Shown: positions 25,539 to 34,663, counted from the stretch's first letter. The stretch is DNA of 36,222 nt from Nostoc sp. GT001 (GCF_030382115.1 NZ_JAUDRJ010000003.1:4995476-5031697), one strand, 5' to 3'. Translations and numbers: made by a program. The notes: generated by a model not told the origin, from the sequence alone.

Positions 25539-26773
25539 GTGACTACCACTCCTCTATCTCCAAGTTCAACTGCTCAGGTTCCAGATACGCTAGGCCGCTT
25601 TGGACGCTTTGGCGGTAAGTATGTACCTGAAACCCTCATGCCTGCCTTGGCTGAATTAGAAACAGCTTATCAGCAATACCGCAATGACCCTGGTTTTCAA
25701 GCAGAACTACAGCAGTTGTTACGAGACTATGTAGGACGTGCCACACCATTGTATTTTGCTGAACGCCTGACTGCTCATTATGCTAGTCCCGATCGCACCG
25801 AGCCACAAATTTATTTAAAACGTGAAGATTTAAATCATACTGGCGCTCACAAAATCAATAATGCCCTTGGTCAGGTATTGTTGGCGAAACGCATGGGTAA
25901 GCAGCGAATTATTGCTGAAACGGGTGCCGGACAACATGGAGTTGCTACAGCCACAGTGTGCGCTCGTTTTGGGCTGGAATGCGTAATTTATATGGGTGTT
26001 CAGGATATGGAACGCCAAGCTTTGAACGTTTTTAGAATGCGGTTGATGGGGGCAGAAGTTCGTCCGGTGGAGGCGGGAACCGGAACTTTGAAGGATGCTA
26101 CTTCCGAAGCAATCCGAGATTGGGTGACAAATGTGGAAACTACTCACTACATCCTGGGTTCGGTAGCAGGCCCCATCCTTACCCAATGATGGTACGTGAT
26201 TTCCATGCAGTAATCGGTGAAGAAACCCGCGCCCAAGCAATGGAAAAGTGGGGTGGATTACCTGATATTCTCTTGGCTTGTGTCGGTGGTGGTTCCAATG
26301 CGATGGGACTCTTCTATGAGTTTATGAATGAGTCTTCTATACGCTTCATTGGGATTGAGGCAGCCGGGGAAGGTGTCAATACCGAAAAACACGCAGCTAC
26401 CTTGACAAAAGGACGAATTGGTGTGTTGCACGGAGCTATGAGCTACCTACTGCAAGATGAAGATGGGCAAATCATTGAGGCACACTCAATTAGTGCGGGG
26501 TTAGATTATCCCGGTGTGGGGCCAGAACATAGCTATTTAAAGGATACTGGTCGCGCTGAATACTATAGTGTGACGGATGCAGAGGCTTTGGAGGCATTCC
26601 AGCGATTATCGAAATTAGAAGGGATTATCCCGGCATTGGAAACAGCCCATGCGATCGCTTACCTCGAAACCCTCTGTCCTCAACTAACCGACAGTCCTCG
26701 GATTGTAATTAACTGCTCTGGACGTGGTGACAAAGATGTACAAACGGTAGCCAAGTTATTGTATCCAGCGTAA
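25539..26773 (+). pseudogene. trpB: Tryptophan synthase beta chain, single-base frameshift
   Basis: The product joins indole and serine to make tryptophan with PLP. The first 212 codons are canonical: [16 protein letters not shown], then [13 protein letters not shown] with the PLP lysine, and [13 protein letters not shown]. At about 26172 one base is missing: GGCCCCATCC where GGC-CCN-CAT-CCT is expected. The first frame then ends at 26189. The other frame continues [24 protein letters not shown] and the C-terminus to 26773. With one base restored the protein is 411 residues, the usual length. The start is a GTG. Either a genuine null (many Nostoc-type genomes carry a second trpB) or a sequencing error in a C run. 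Confidence 0.92.
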
Positions 26774-26804
26774 ATCTACATAAAATATTTGGGAAAAAAC
26801 AATA

Positions 26805-27962
26805 ATGGATCAACAATTCCAACACCCAATGTTACCGCAACCCACTCACGACGAGTTGGCACGCCAAAACTTTGTGCAAACTATGAAAATGCACATTTTC
26901 AGGAATATATCTCCTGGTAATAAAGAAATTTATGAAAAACTAGCCAAGCCGAAGTTTGAACAAGAACATCAGCGCCCTCCCCAGAATCGTTATGAAATTC
27001 GGGAAGTAATGCAGCACCAACCCTACTATCGCTGGACTGGTGCCCTAAAACGCATTAACCAGGAAATGTTATGGGATGCAGTAAATGCCAACGTTGACAG
27101 ACAACTACCAGAGTTGATTGAGCGTGCCAAAGATAAGGGTGGTGAACTGGGTACTTTAACCCTAGATCCAAATTTTCAAATACCTAATTATCAAAAGGCT
27201 GTAGACATTCACTGTATGCCCGGAGGATATCACAGTGAATTCACTGCCGATGATGTCGCAGCCGGTGCAACCTACGATCGCGGCGCTTACGTTTATGGAC
27301 TCGGTTGGTTGGGGCCGCTCAACGATGATATGGGGCTATCTATAGTCCAAAACTACCTTTTAGCAGAGTTTCCCAACTTTCGACCGAGAAAAATCCTCGA
27401 TATGGGATGTTCTATTGGCAATAGCACATTACCTTATGTCGATGGTTTCCCAGATGCAGAAGTCCATGCTGTAGATATAGGCGCATCTATACTGCGTTAT
27501 GCTCATGCAAGAGCCGAAGCCTTGGGAAAACGGGTACACTTCTCTCAGCAAAATGCCGAACATACTAACTTCCCCGATGCATCATTTGACTTAGTGGTTT
27601 CTCACATTTTGCTGCATGAAATCCCCCCGTCATCTGTGCGTAAAGTTATGCAAGAGTCTTATCGTCTACTGGCTCCTGGTGGCATGATGATTCATCTAGA
27701 AGCACCCCTATATCATCACATGGATGTTTATACACAGTTTATTTATGATTGGGAAACCGCTAACAACAACGAACCTTTCTGGAGTGCTGTACGCGATTTA
27801 GATTTGCTACCCTTAGTTACTGAGGCTGGTTTTGCAGCAGATAAGACATTCGAGAAATTTGTCCCGAATGGGGCATGGAAAGCAAAAGAAACTAATGGCC
27901 TGTTTAAAAATGGTAACTCAGCCACCCAAGGCACTTGGTTTGTGGTTGCCGCAACTAAGTAA
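26805..27962 (+). CDS. Class I SAM-dependent methyltransferase
   Basis: This 385-residue protein has an N-terminal part of about 170 residues without a recognised family, then a Rossmann-type methyltransferase domain. Motif I ILDMGCSIGNSTLP is at about 197-210, the acidic end of motif II is EVHAVDIG, motif IV is FDLVVSHILLHEI and motif post-IV ESYRLLAPGGMM. The substrate is unknown. The N-terminal segment is rich in aromatic and histidine residues (HQPYYRWTGAL, DIHCMPGGYHSEF) and may form the substrate site. It follows trpB by 31 bases, so the two may be co-transcribed. It has an ATG with weak upstream purines. Confidence 0.82.
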   Translation: MDQQFQHPMLPQPTHDELARQNFVQTMKMHIFRNISPGNKEIYEKLAKPKFEQEHQRPPQNRYEIREVMQHQPYYRWTGALKRINQEMLWDAVNANVDRQLPELIERAKDKGGELGTLTLDPNFQIPNYQKAVDIHCMPGGYHSEFTADDVAAGATYDRGAYVYGLGWLGPLNDDMGLSIVQNYLLAEFPNFRPRKILDMGCSIGNSTLPYVDGFPDAEVHAVDIGASILRYAHARAEALGKRVHFSQQNAEHTNFPDASFDLVVSHILLHEIPPSSVRKVMQESYRLLAPGGMMIHLEAPLYHHMDVYTQFIYDWETANNNEPFWSAVRDLDLLPLVTEAGFAADKTFEKFVPNGAWKAKETNGLFKNGNSATQGTWFVVAATK

Positions 27963-28037
27963 GAATTCGTAATTCGTAATGGGCTATGGCCTGCTACGCT
28001 AAGGGACTTGCGTGAAAATAAAGTACCAATAAACCGA

Positions 28038-28088
28038 GTTTCGACTGCGCTCAACCCTCAGATGTCGAGAGTTGAGCGCAGTCGAAAC
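28038..28088. repeat. 18-bp inverted repeat
   Basis: GTTTCGACTGCGCTCAAC (28038-28055) is a perfect inverted copy of GTTGAGCGCAGTCGAAAC (28071-28088) around a 15-base loop. A related module (GCGCAGTCGAAAC) occurs near 8535. It is a dispersed hairpin in the spacer after the methyltransferase gene. Confidence 0.7.
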
Positions 28089-28139
28089 CCGCCTGGTTGG
28101 GACACTATTAATCCGCAGATCCCTAACGTAATTCGTAAT

Positions 28140-28177
28140 TGAGAAAGTCAGATTTTATCTGGCTTTTCTCGTTTTGT
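28140..28177 (+). terminator. Possible intrinsic terminator
   Basis: GAGAAAGTCAGA can pair, with one bulge, with TCTGGCTTTTCTC, and GTTTTG follows. It lies 178 bases after the methyltransferase stop and 36 bases before the next gene. Confidence 0.5.
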
Positions 28178-28212
28178 ATGTCTAGTCTTATTTTTGGAGA
28201 ATTGGTATCAGG

Positions 28213-28494
28213 ATGACAAAAATAGCCAAGGGTAAACGACCTGTTTACTTAGAAAATCCGCAAACTGATAAATTGTTAGCGATCATCATGGCTTTGACTG
28301 GTGAGGTGTCCGTGCTGCATGAGCGGCTAGACACTATTGAACGGTTGCTAGAGGTGAAAGGTATTTTATCGGCTAGTGAGATTGAAGCTTACGAGCCGGA
28401 TGTCAAAGTAACCAAGGAACGGGAACAGTGGCGTGCAGAATATATTGCACGGGTGTTGCGTGTGATACAGGAAGAGTTAGAACCCCTTAAATAA
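28213..28494 (+). CDS. Small hypothetical protein
   Basis: This 93-residue soluble protein matches no family I can name. A helical segment TDKLLAIIMALTGEVSVLHERLDTIERLLE (about residues 18-47) has a heptad-like pattern and could form a coiled coil. The second half is charged (VTKEREQWRAEYIARVL). It has TTTTTGGAGAATTG upstream with a good GGAG site, and a clear terminator just after, so it looks like an expressed single-gene unit. No catalytic motif is seen. Confidence 0.7.
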   Translation: MTKIAKGKRPVYLENPQTDKLLAIIMALTGEVSVLHERLDTIERLLEVKGILSASEIEAYEPDVKVTKEREQWRAEYIARVLRVIQEELEPLK

Positions 28495-28514
28495 ACCTAG
28501 TTAAAATCACGTAG

Positions 28515-28545
28515 AAAAATGGCTGAATAAATCCAGCCATTTTTT
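28515..28545 (+). terminator. Intrinsic terminator of the 28213 gene
   Basis: AAAAATGGCTG pairs with CAGCCATTTTT around an 8-base loop and ends in six Ts. It starts 20 bases after the stop codon. The A and T runs make it functional in both directions. The following 380 bases up to 28928 are AT-rich with no gene; the promoter of the first CAP gene must lie there. Confidence 0.8.
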
Positions 28546-28928
28546 ATCCGACATTCCGCATCTTCAACTATCACAATCGGTTTTTACTGCTTTTTTGTCA
28601 TAAAAAAGCTATTTCATATACTTAAGTACAGTAAAATAACTGAATTTATGAAGATTAACAAGCATAATATGGAACTTGTAAATTCAAAGAAATCTAGTAA
28701 TTACACTATATGACAGTCTAAATGCGGAATCTTGGATAAAAAGAATCATACTAATGGTAGAAGACAACTATTGATTAAATAGTACCAATTTTGCGTTAAA
28801 TCATGAATTTAAACGTTCGCTAGTAGTTTTTGAGCAAAAAAGCCCACAAATAGAGCAATTTAAACCTATAAGCAATTTGTCACATTGATATTCGTTGGTT
28901 ACATTGTCTAAAACTTTACTACCAACAA

Positions 28929-29459
28929 ATGATCAAACAAATAGTTTACAGCGTTGTTTTAGGCACTATTGCTCTCAGTGGTGGAACGATCGCTACTTCT
29001 GCAACAAATCCAGCTTGTACGCCAGTACCTTCTAATGTATCGAATAACACTAATCAAGTTGCAGCAAATAGCATGGACACTGCTGCTATAGAACAGTCGA
29101 TTTTTAACCAAATCAATAACTACAGGGCTTCCCAAGGGCTACCAGCGCTAACTCGTAATTCTGCCATCGATAATCAAGTTAGGCTTCACAGTAAGAACAT
29201 GGCTAATGGTACAGTTTCCTTTGGGCATAGTGGATTTTCAGAACGTCTGAATGCAATCGATGTTTCTTACAGAGGAGCTGCTGAAAATGTCGCTTATAAC
29301 CAGGGATATGGCGATCCTGCCACAAAAGCTGTTCAAGGCTGGCTCAAAAGTCCAGGGCATCTTGCCAATATCAGAGGTAATTATAATTTGACGGGGATTG
29401 GTGTCGCCAAAAACAGTCAAGGCGCAATCTACTTCACACAAATATTCATTCGCTCATAG
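28929..29459 (+). CDS. Secreted CAP-domain protein (SCP/PR-1-like), copy 1
   Basis: This 176-residue protein has an N-terminal signal peptide (hydrophobic 5-24). One CAP domain covers about 55-174. Signature elements are INNYRASQGLPALT, FGHSGFSERL (H is a putative metal ligand), AAENVAYN, WLKSPGHLANI and LTGIGVAKN. CAP proteins are extracellular and of varied function; bacterial versions are linked to cell-wall or lipid binding, without proven enzyme activity. A closely related second copy begins 424 bases downstream, so this is a tandem duplication. A long AT-rich leader precedes it. Confidence 0.88.
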   Translation: MIKQIVYSVVLGTIALSGGTIATSATNPACTPVPSNVSNNTNQVAANSMDTAAIEQSIFNQINNYRASQGLPALTRNSAIDNQVRLHSKNMANGTVSFGHSGFSERLNAIDVSYRGAAENVAYNQGYGDPATKAVQGWLKSPGHLANIRGNYNLTGIGVAKNSQGAIYFTQIFIRS

Positions 29460-29464
29460 GTTTG

Positions 29465-29593
29465 ACGCTATGTGCAACTTAATATTCTGACCTCACTTCC
29501 ATTCTTCTCTGCTGCAAATAGAGAAAGGCTTTGAATTCTACCCGTTATTATTAGGCAAGGAGATTAGGTTTGAGTAAAAATTGCACATAGCGT
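29465..29593. repeat. 13-bp inverted repeats framing a 103-bp segment
   Basis: ACGCTATGTGCAA (29465-29477) and TTGCACATAGCGT (29581-29593) are perfect inverted copies. An inner pair TTCTCT/AGAGAA lies inside. The element begins 5 bases after the stop of the first CAP gene. It could be the structured 3' end of that transcript or a small MITE-like insertion. The rest of the spacer to 29883 holds nothing recognised. Confidence 0.5.
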
Positions 29594-29883
29594 TAGATTT
29601 GGTAAAGTTGAGGTTTTTTCTCAAATTCCCCAGACTTTAACCTGTTAGTAAAGCTTTTGCTTGATAATTCATGAGAATCTGAAATTATTAGCAAAATTAA
29701 CCGTGATTTTCATCAAGCCGATCGATTGAAGTACTGACAATTGGAAATGATTGTTTGTGTTACTTGTAAAGGATGTAGCCAAATTGCCGAAATTCATCAT
29801 TACTTAATAGTATTGTGGTATATATCTTCGGAACAATAAGGTAAAGTAGAAGTCTTATATCTCTACACATTACGCAATTCTCC

Positions 29884-30432
29884 ATGTTCCGACAAACTGC
29901 TTTTGGCATCGCTTTAAGTGCGCTTGTCCTTGCTAGTGGATTAACGACTGCTCCGATACCAAATCATACTTCTACGAATACATCCACCCGTAATAAGCTG
30001 TTGTCGCTTTTTTCTAGTCAGGTTGCAATATCGACTCCTACTTTTAAAACTACTGAGCTAGAAAAATCAGTATTTGACCAAATTAATCGATATCGGGTTT
30101 CTAAAGGACTGCCAAAGTTGACTTTAAATACAAATTTGACTCGACAAGCCAGAATTCATAGTCAAAATATGGCTAAAGGCAAAACCCCATTTAGCCATCA
30201 GGGATTTGAAGGGCGAGTCAAAGCTATCCCGATTCGCTACAACAGTGCAGCGGAAAATGTAGCTTTTAACCGGGGATATAGCAACCCTGTGGAGGAAGCT
30301 GTTACTGGCTGGATCAAAAGTCCTGGACACCTAAAGAACCTTAAAGGAAATTACAACCTGACTGGAATTGGCGTTGCTACTAATAATCAAGGCGAAGTCT
30401 ACCTAACACAACTGTTTTTTCGGGCTAGGTAG
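29884..30432 (+). CDS. Secreted CAP-domain protein (SCP/PR-1-like), copy 2
   Basis: This 182-residue paralogue of the gene at 28929 has its own signal peptide (hydrophobic 5-24). The CAP motifs are shared almost position by position: INRYRVSKGLPKLT, FSHQGFEGRV, AAENVAFNRGYSNP, WIKSPGHLKNL, LTGIGVATNNQG. It is more basic than copy 1 (many K and R in the CAP domain), which suggests a different binding partner. The metal-site histidines and the glutamate are kept. Likely a separate transcript because of the spacer in front. Confidence 0.88.
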   Translation: MFRQTAFGIALSALVLASGLTTAPIPNHTSTNTSTRNKLLSLFSSQVAISTPTFKTTELEKSVFDQINRYRVSKGLPKLTLNTNLTRQARIHSQNMAKGKTPFSHQGFEGRVKAIPIRYNSAAENVAFNRGYSNPVEEAVTGWIKSPGHLKNLKGNYNLTGIGVATNNQGEVYLTQLFFRAR

Positions 30433-30520
30433 ATTTAATTTTTGATTTTTTTGCACAATAATAATGTAGTGTCTGACAAGACTTTTTTTGCTGGACACTG
30501 CTATTATTTTTGAACAATTG

Positions 30521-31150
30521 ATGACATTACCAGATTTTCAGGTGAGCGATCGCGACCTCAGTGACGCAACCCTTAGCCAGTATTTAGAATCTCCAGCGAT
30601 CGCAGTTGATACAGAAACGATGGGATTATTGCCCCTGCGCGATCGCTTGTGTCTCGTCCAACTGTGCAATCTTGAAGGGAAAGTGACTGCAATCCGCATA
30701 GGCAAAGGACAAACTGACGCCCCCAACTTAAAAAAACTCTTGGAAGCAGTCAATGTTGTGAAAGTGTTTCACTTTGCTCGATTTGACTTGGCCACTTTGC
30801 GAGCCAATCTGGGGATTCAGGTAAGGCCAATTTTTTGTACCAAAATTGCCAGTAAATTAGCCCGTACTTACACAAATCGTCACGGACTAAAAGACGTTGT
30901 ACAAGAGTTAGAACAAGTGGAACTAGATAAAAGCTCTCAAAGTTCTGATTGGGGTAATGCCGTTAGCTTATCTGAAGCTCAACTAAGTTATGCTGCCAAT
31001 GATGTGCGCTACTTACTTAGCGTGCAGCAGAAGTTAATACAAATGCTCAAACGAGAAGAACGTTGGCAAATTGCTCAAGAATGTTTTGAGTTTCTACCAA
31101 CTATAGTTTCTTTAGATTTGTTGCAATTCAAGGATCTATTTGAACACTAA
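30521..31150 (+). CDS. Ribonuclease D-like 3'-5' exonuclease
   Basis: This 209-residue protein consists of one DEDDy exonuclease domain. Exo I is VDTETMGL, Exo II is FHFARFDLATL and Exo III is YAANDVRYL with the tyrosine of the DEDDy subclass. The HRDC domains of full-length RNase D are absent, so it is the short form. Role: trimming of RNA (or DNA) 3' ends with two metal ions. The ATG at 30521 is used; a TTG 33 bases earlier (30488) is possible but less likely. No ribosome site is evident for either. It follows CAP copy 2 by 88 bases. Confidence 0.88.
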   Translation: MTLPDFQVSDRDLSDATLSQYLESPAIAVDTETMGLLPLRDRLCLVQLCNLEGKVTAIRIGKGQTDAPNLKKLLEAVNVVKVFHFARFDLATLRANLGIQVRPIFCTKIASKLARTYTNRHGLKDVVQELEQVELDKSSQSSDWGNAVSLSEAQLSYAANDVRYLLSVQQKLIQMLKREERWQIAQECFEFLPTIVSLDLLQFKDLFEH

Positions 31151-31234
31151 TCGAATAGGGAATAGTGACAAGAAATTTTTATCGCTCGTCAATCCCGACT
31201 AGTTATATGTCAAGTTGAAATTGATAGATAAGCA

Positions 31235-31425
31235 GGTTCGTAGTAAGGACTAAAGTCGTTATTTACCAAGCACTCACTAAAGTGCTTACTACAAACCCTC
31301 ATTCTAAGTTACAGCAGATTTCAAATTAGTGAAGTAAACAACGATTTGTCTCAAAGCCAGGTATGTATAAAGCCTGTTTTACTTCTATATTCTGACCGGA
31401 GGCGGAGCGTCTCCGGCTCCGCTCC
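31235..31425. repeat. Nested inverted repeats in spacer
   Basis: GGTTCGTAGTAAGGACT (31235-31251) pairs with AGTGCTTACTACAAACC (31281-31297) with two mismatches. AAGCACT (31268-31274) is an alternative partner for AGTGCTT (31281-31287). A GC-rich hairpin GGAGGCGGAGC/GCTCCGCTCC lies at 31398-31425 just beyond the end of the rhodanese gene. The 300-base spacer contains no gene. Confidence 0.6.
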
Positions 31426-31454
31426 TGAATTTTGAATTCTGCTGTATTTTTTGC

Positions 31455-32111
31455 CTAAGAGCCAACATTGGAATCATTGGTGTCTCTAGGAGTTTTAGAT
31501 TCACTAGCAGCTTCCTTGAGGTTACTTGCTCCCTCTTGAATGCCTTCTTTGAGGTTACTTGCTTGCTCTTGAATGCCTTCTTTAAGGTTACTGGCTCCTT
31601 CTTGAATGCCTTCTTTAAGGTTACTTGCTCCCTGTTTAATGGATTCTGTGGCGCTAGTACCGCCCTTTTGCAGATTTTCTTGGTGGTTTTTTAAGCGATC
31701 TACAACATTGTAGTCATCTGCACCTGCGGGAGTTTTTGATTCAACAATCCCTTCTGTTGGACCACCGATCGCTTTCCATGCGCCAAGACCACCTTTGAGT
31801 TGGGAGACATGCTCAAATCCATTAGAACGCAGTTGTTGTGCGGCTTGGGCAGTGTCTTGTTCGTTGGCACCGTAAACGTAAATATCACGGCTTTTATCTA
31901 AAGAAGGTACTGCGCGTTGTACCAATTCATCTGCTGGCATTGGCATTGCTCCCATAATGTGACCTTCATTGTAGGTCGAGCGATCGCGCACATCCAGAAT
32001 TGTAAAAGCTGGTTCACCCCATTCCAAACGACTCTTCAGGACATGAGCATCAGTTTGTGCTTCTATTGGTGGTTGTGGGGGAATGATGCCGCCTACTAAA
32101 TTATTAACCAT
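31455..32111 (-). CDS. Inactive-looking rhodanese fused to LEA-like 11-mer repeats
   Basis: This 218-residue protein has a rhodanese fold at about 17-120 (FTILDVRDRSTYNEGHI, LKGGLGAWKAIGG). The active-site loop normally starts with cysteine after a VVYC-type strand; here it reads VYG81ANEQD, so sulfur transfer is not expected. After a linker, four 11-residue repeats follow exactly: GASNLKEGIQE at 161-171 and 172-182, QASNLKEGIQE at 183-193, GASNLKEAASE at 194-204. Such amphipathic 11-mers resemble group 3 LEA proteins of desiccation tolerance. No signal peptide. An AAGGA site precedes the ATG. Confidence 0.85.
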   Translation of the reverse strand: MVNNLVGGIIPPQPPIEAQTDAHVLKSRLEWGEPAFTILDVRDRSTYNEGHIMGAMPMPADELVQRAVPSLDKSRDIYVYGANEQDTAQAAQQLRSNGFEHVSQLKGGLGAWKAIGGPTEGIVESKTPAGADDYNVVDRLKNHQENLQKGGTSATESIKQGASNLKEGIQEGASNLKEGIQEQASNLKEGIQEGASNLKEAASESKTPRDTNDSNVGS

Positions 32112-33175
32112 AATTTTTCCTTGCTGACGATATTAATAGCAATTTAGCGAACTGAAGATATTTAATTGCTCTTTCTCTGGTATGAGTATTCTTAAACTCT
32201 CTCCTCAGATAGACTGAGTATTTTCCAGAAAATCAACCAATTAATCAATTGTAAATAATGCCATTTGATAGTATTGACAGACAATATTTTAGGTTTTACG
32301 TAATTCTTCATGAATCGAGAAAACATTAGTTTGAAATGAAAAATGTTTAGTGATAAATATAGTAATTGATACCTTTTTAATATCAGCGATCGCCAATAAT
32401 AATGTCTCCTCAATTTTCTGCCATACTTATAGCGTTATATACAGGACATCAGAAGTTTGTGAGGTACATACGCTAAATCTGTTACCCAAATATAAAGGGT
32501 GTTTTACTTCTGAATTCTGCTGTCAGCAGTACTATTGAAACAAGCTCCCAGCAATTTATTGACATCATAATATTGCTAGAGTAATTCTGCTTTTGTCTGT
32601 TAAAGCTGGTTTTGACGCCCTATATACCTTCTGGCGATGCTTTCATTCCTTGGCTTGTCATAGTTCAGGCTCAGACTTGTAGTATAGTATATGCTTAAGA
32701 GGGCAGCTACATGTAAATGCACCAGGGTAGATTTTCGTAGACCTTCTTCAAGAGAACATATTTATTGTTTATAGTACAGTCGAGTAAGTAGGAGTTGAGA
32801 ATCTAGATTGGCTGATAAGTTAGTTTGTGAGCCTTTATAGAGACCTAATTAATCAGGGAGTGCGTTACCCTTTTAAAGTTGTATCAATTGCCGTCGCTTC
32901 TGGATGTGTCTTTTGACTATTTGCGATTACGGAGATGGTTTTTAATTACACTTACCCCAAATGTAAAAATTTAACATTATACAATACAAATTCAAAATTA
33001 TGCAAAAATCATGCCATAATTATAAATTTTATCGGCATGATGATTGCTGAGGTTGCGATCGGCTTCATGGAAAATTAAATGTATACAAGTACTACAGTAG
33101 CGATGGTACTTAACAGAAACACGTAAAGTAAAGCTGGCACAACAGCAAATCGCCCAATCTACAATAGACAGCATT
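32112..33175. other. Long spacer before response regulator gene
   Basis: The 1,064 bases between the divergent rhodanese-LEA and response regulator genes contain no convincing gene on either strand; short ORFs there lack ribosome sites. Seen: one HIP1 site near 32388, an ACTTCTGAATTCTGCTG dispersed repeat near 32505, and a hairpin near the right end. The length could house a small RNA, but I recognise none. Confidence 0.5.
33008..33041 (+). promoter_or_regulatory. Inverted repeat upstream of response regulator
   Basis: ATCATGCC (33008-33015) and GGCATGAT (33034-33041) are perfect inverted copies 18 bases apart, about 135 bases before the response regulator start. This is a plausible operator for a dimeric regulator, possibly autoregulation, or a leader hairpin. 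Confidence 0.35.
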
Positions 33176-33895
33176 ATGGTTATGGTTACTGCTACTACTC
33201 CCAAAATTCTGATTGTTGATGACGACTTCGGCGTGCGAAATCTCGTCTATCGTTTTTTAAGTCGGAAATATCAAATAGAGTCCGCAGCAGATGGTAAGAC
33301 TGCCTTATCGTTGTTTGAGCAATTCAACCCAGCTTTAGTAATTCTGGATTGGAATTTGCCGGATGTTACTGGTTATAGCCTTTGCCAAGAAATGCAGAGT
33401 CGTACTAATGTTTTAGTGCTGATATTGACTAGTAGGACTGATGAGGCTGATAAAATTAAAATCTTAAGCGCAGGTGCTGATGATTTCATGACTAAACCAT
33501 TTAGTCTTGCAGAAGTTGAAGTTAGAGTAGAGGCTCTTTTGAGGCGGATACGCTACATCAATCCCTCCCCAACACAACGTATCGTTTTCAAGCAGCTAGT
33601 AATTAATCCAGAGGGACGCGAGGTAACACTTAACGATAAAACTCTTGCCTTAACAGCGCTGGAATTTAATATCTTACATTTTTTGGCAAGTCATCCTAAT
33701 CAGGCTTGGAGTCGTCCACAGCTAATCCAAAAAATCTGGGGTTGCGATTACGTAGGAGATGGCCGGGTGGTTGATGTGCATATTGGTCAGCTTCGCAAAA
33801 AGATGGAAGTCGATCCCAGCATACCGGAGTTTATTAAAACTGTGCGGGGCTATGGTTATAAGTTTGAAGCGCCCGACGAAAATACTACTTCCTGA
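33176..33895 (+). CDS. OmpR/PhoB-family response regulator
   Basis: This 239-residue protein has a receiver domain (about 10-122) with acidic pair D15/D16, phospho-acceptor D58 (VILDWNLPD), switch T85 and K107 (MTKPF). A winged-helix DNA-binding domain of OmpR type follows (about 140-232; LTALEFNILHFL, VVDVHIGQLRKKM, IKTVRGYGYKF). All phosphorylation residues are present, so it should respond to a histidine kinase, but none is adjacent. M1 (33176) or M3 could be the start. Its close relatives in filamentous cyanobacteria are conserved, but I cannot name it safely. Confidence 0.92.
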   Translation: MVMVTATTPKILIVDDDFGVRNLVYRFLSRKYQIESAADGKTALSLFEQFNPALVILDWNLPDVTGYSLCQEMQSRTNVLVLILTSRTDEADKIKILSAGADDFMTKPFSLAEVEVRVEALLRRIRYINPSPTQRIVFKQLVINPEGREVTLNDKTLALTALEFNILHFLASHPNQAWSRPQLIQKIWGCDYVGDGRVVDVHIGQLRKKMEVDPSIPEFIKTVRGYGYKFEAPDENTTS

Positions 33896-34033
33896 GCTTT
33901 TCGATTTCAGAAAGAGTTTATAACAAAGAATTAGTCAGCATTGTTTTATTGCTTACTTAAATACTTTTACTGAGGCTTGACCGTATAACTTGCGTTAATT
34001 TTGGACGTTGATACAAACTGAGTTGGTAATTTC

Positions 34034-34663
34034 GTGTCTGCTCAAGCCTCAGATAGTAACTTTATTGCTTTTAATATATCGTCTCAAGACAAGTTTCAGA
34101 AAAATCAAAATGTCCAAAGCTTAACCGAAGTTTCGCCTATAGGTAAAATTTGGGACAAGCACAGAGCTAATACTGATAAAGTCTTGCGCTATTACGCCAA
34201 AGCAGACGAACATTATTTTCAGCAGTATGCTTGGCGGATGAGAATCTGTTCCGAGTTGCTGAAATTTCAATTAGTACTTGACGAATCGGAAGGTATTCTC
34301 AACTTAAAACTATCAGATGCCCGATTCTGTAGGGTTCGTCATTGTCCAGTCTGTCAGTGGCGGCGATCGCTAATGTGGAAAGCAAGAGCTTACAAAATTC
34401 TCCCACAGGTTGTCACTGATTACCCCAAACACCGTTGGCTGTTTATTACCTTGACTGTAAAGAATTGCCAGATTGAAGAACTCAAGGAAAACTTGGATTC
34501 TATAAATAAGGCTGTTAAGCGACTCACTGAATTGAAAGCATGACCTGCGAAAGGTTGGGTAAAGTCCATAGAAGTTACCAAAGGTAAAGATGGAGTCTCG
34601 GCACACCCGCATTTACATATTTTGGCAATAGTGCCGCCTTCGTATTTCAGTAGGGTGTACTAG
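34034..34663 (+). pseudogene. Rolling-circle plasmid replication protein (Rep_1-like), broken
   Basis: From GTG 34034 the frame gives 169 residues with a zinc-type CRVRHCPVCQWRRSLMWKA segment, typical of rolling-circle Rep proteins of the pUB110/pC194 group. TGA at 34541-34543 stands where tryptophan would be expected. Past it the same frame continues PAKGWVKSIEVTKG and the HUH metal motif in HPHLHILAIVPPSYF (H193, H195), then meets TAG at 34661-34663. The segment with the nicking tyrosine is missing. It is a decayed remnant of an integrated plasmid gene; the 90 bases up to pdxA show no gene. Confidence 0.8.

Noticed and set aside
25298..25618. 106-codon ORF before trpB
   Set aside because: Low-complexity translation of C-rich repeats that overlaps the trpB start in another frame.
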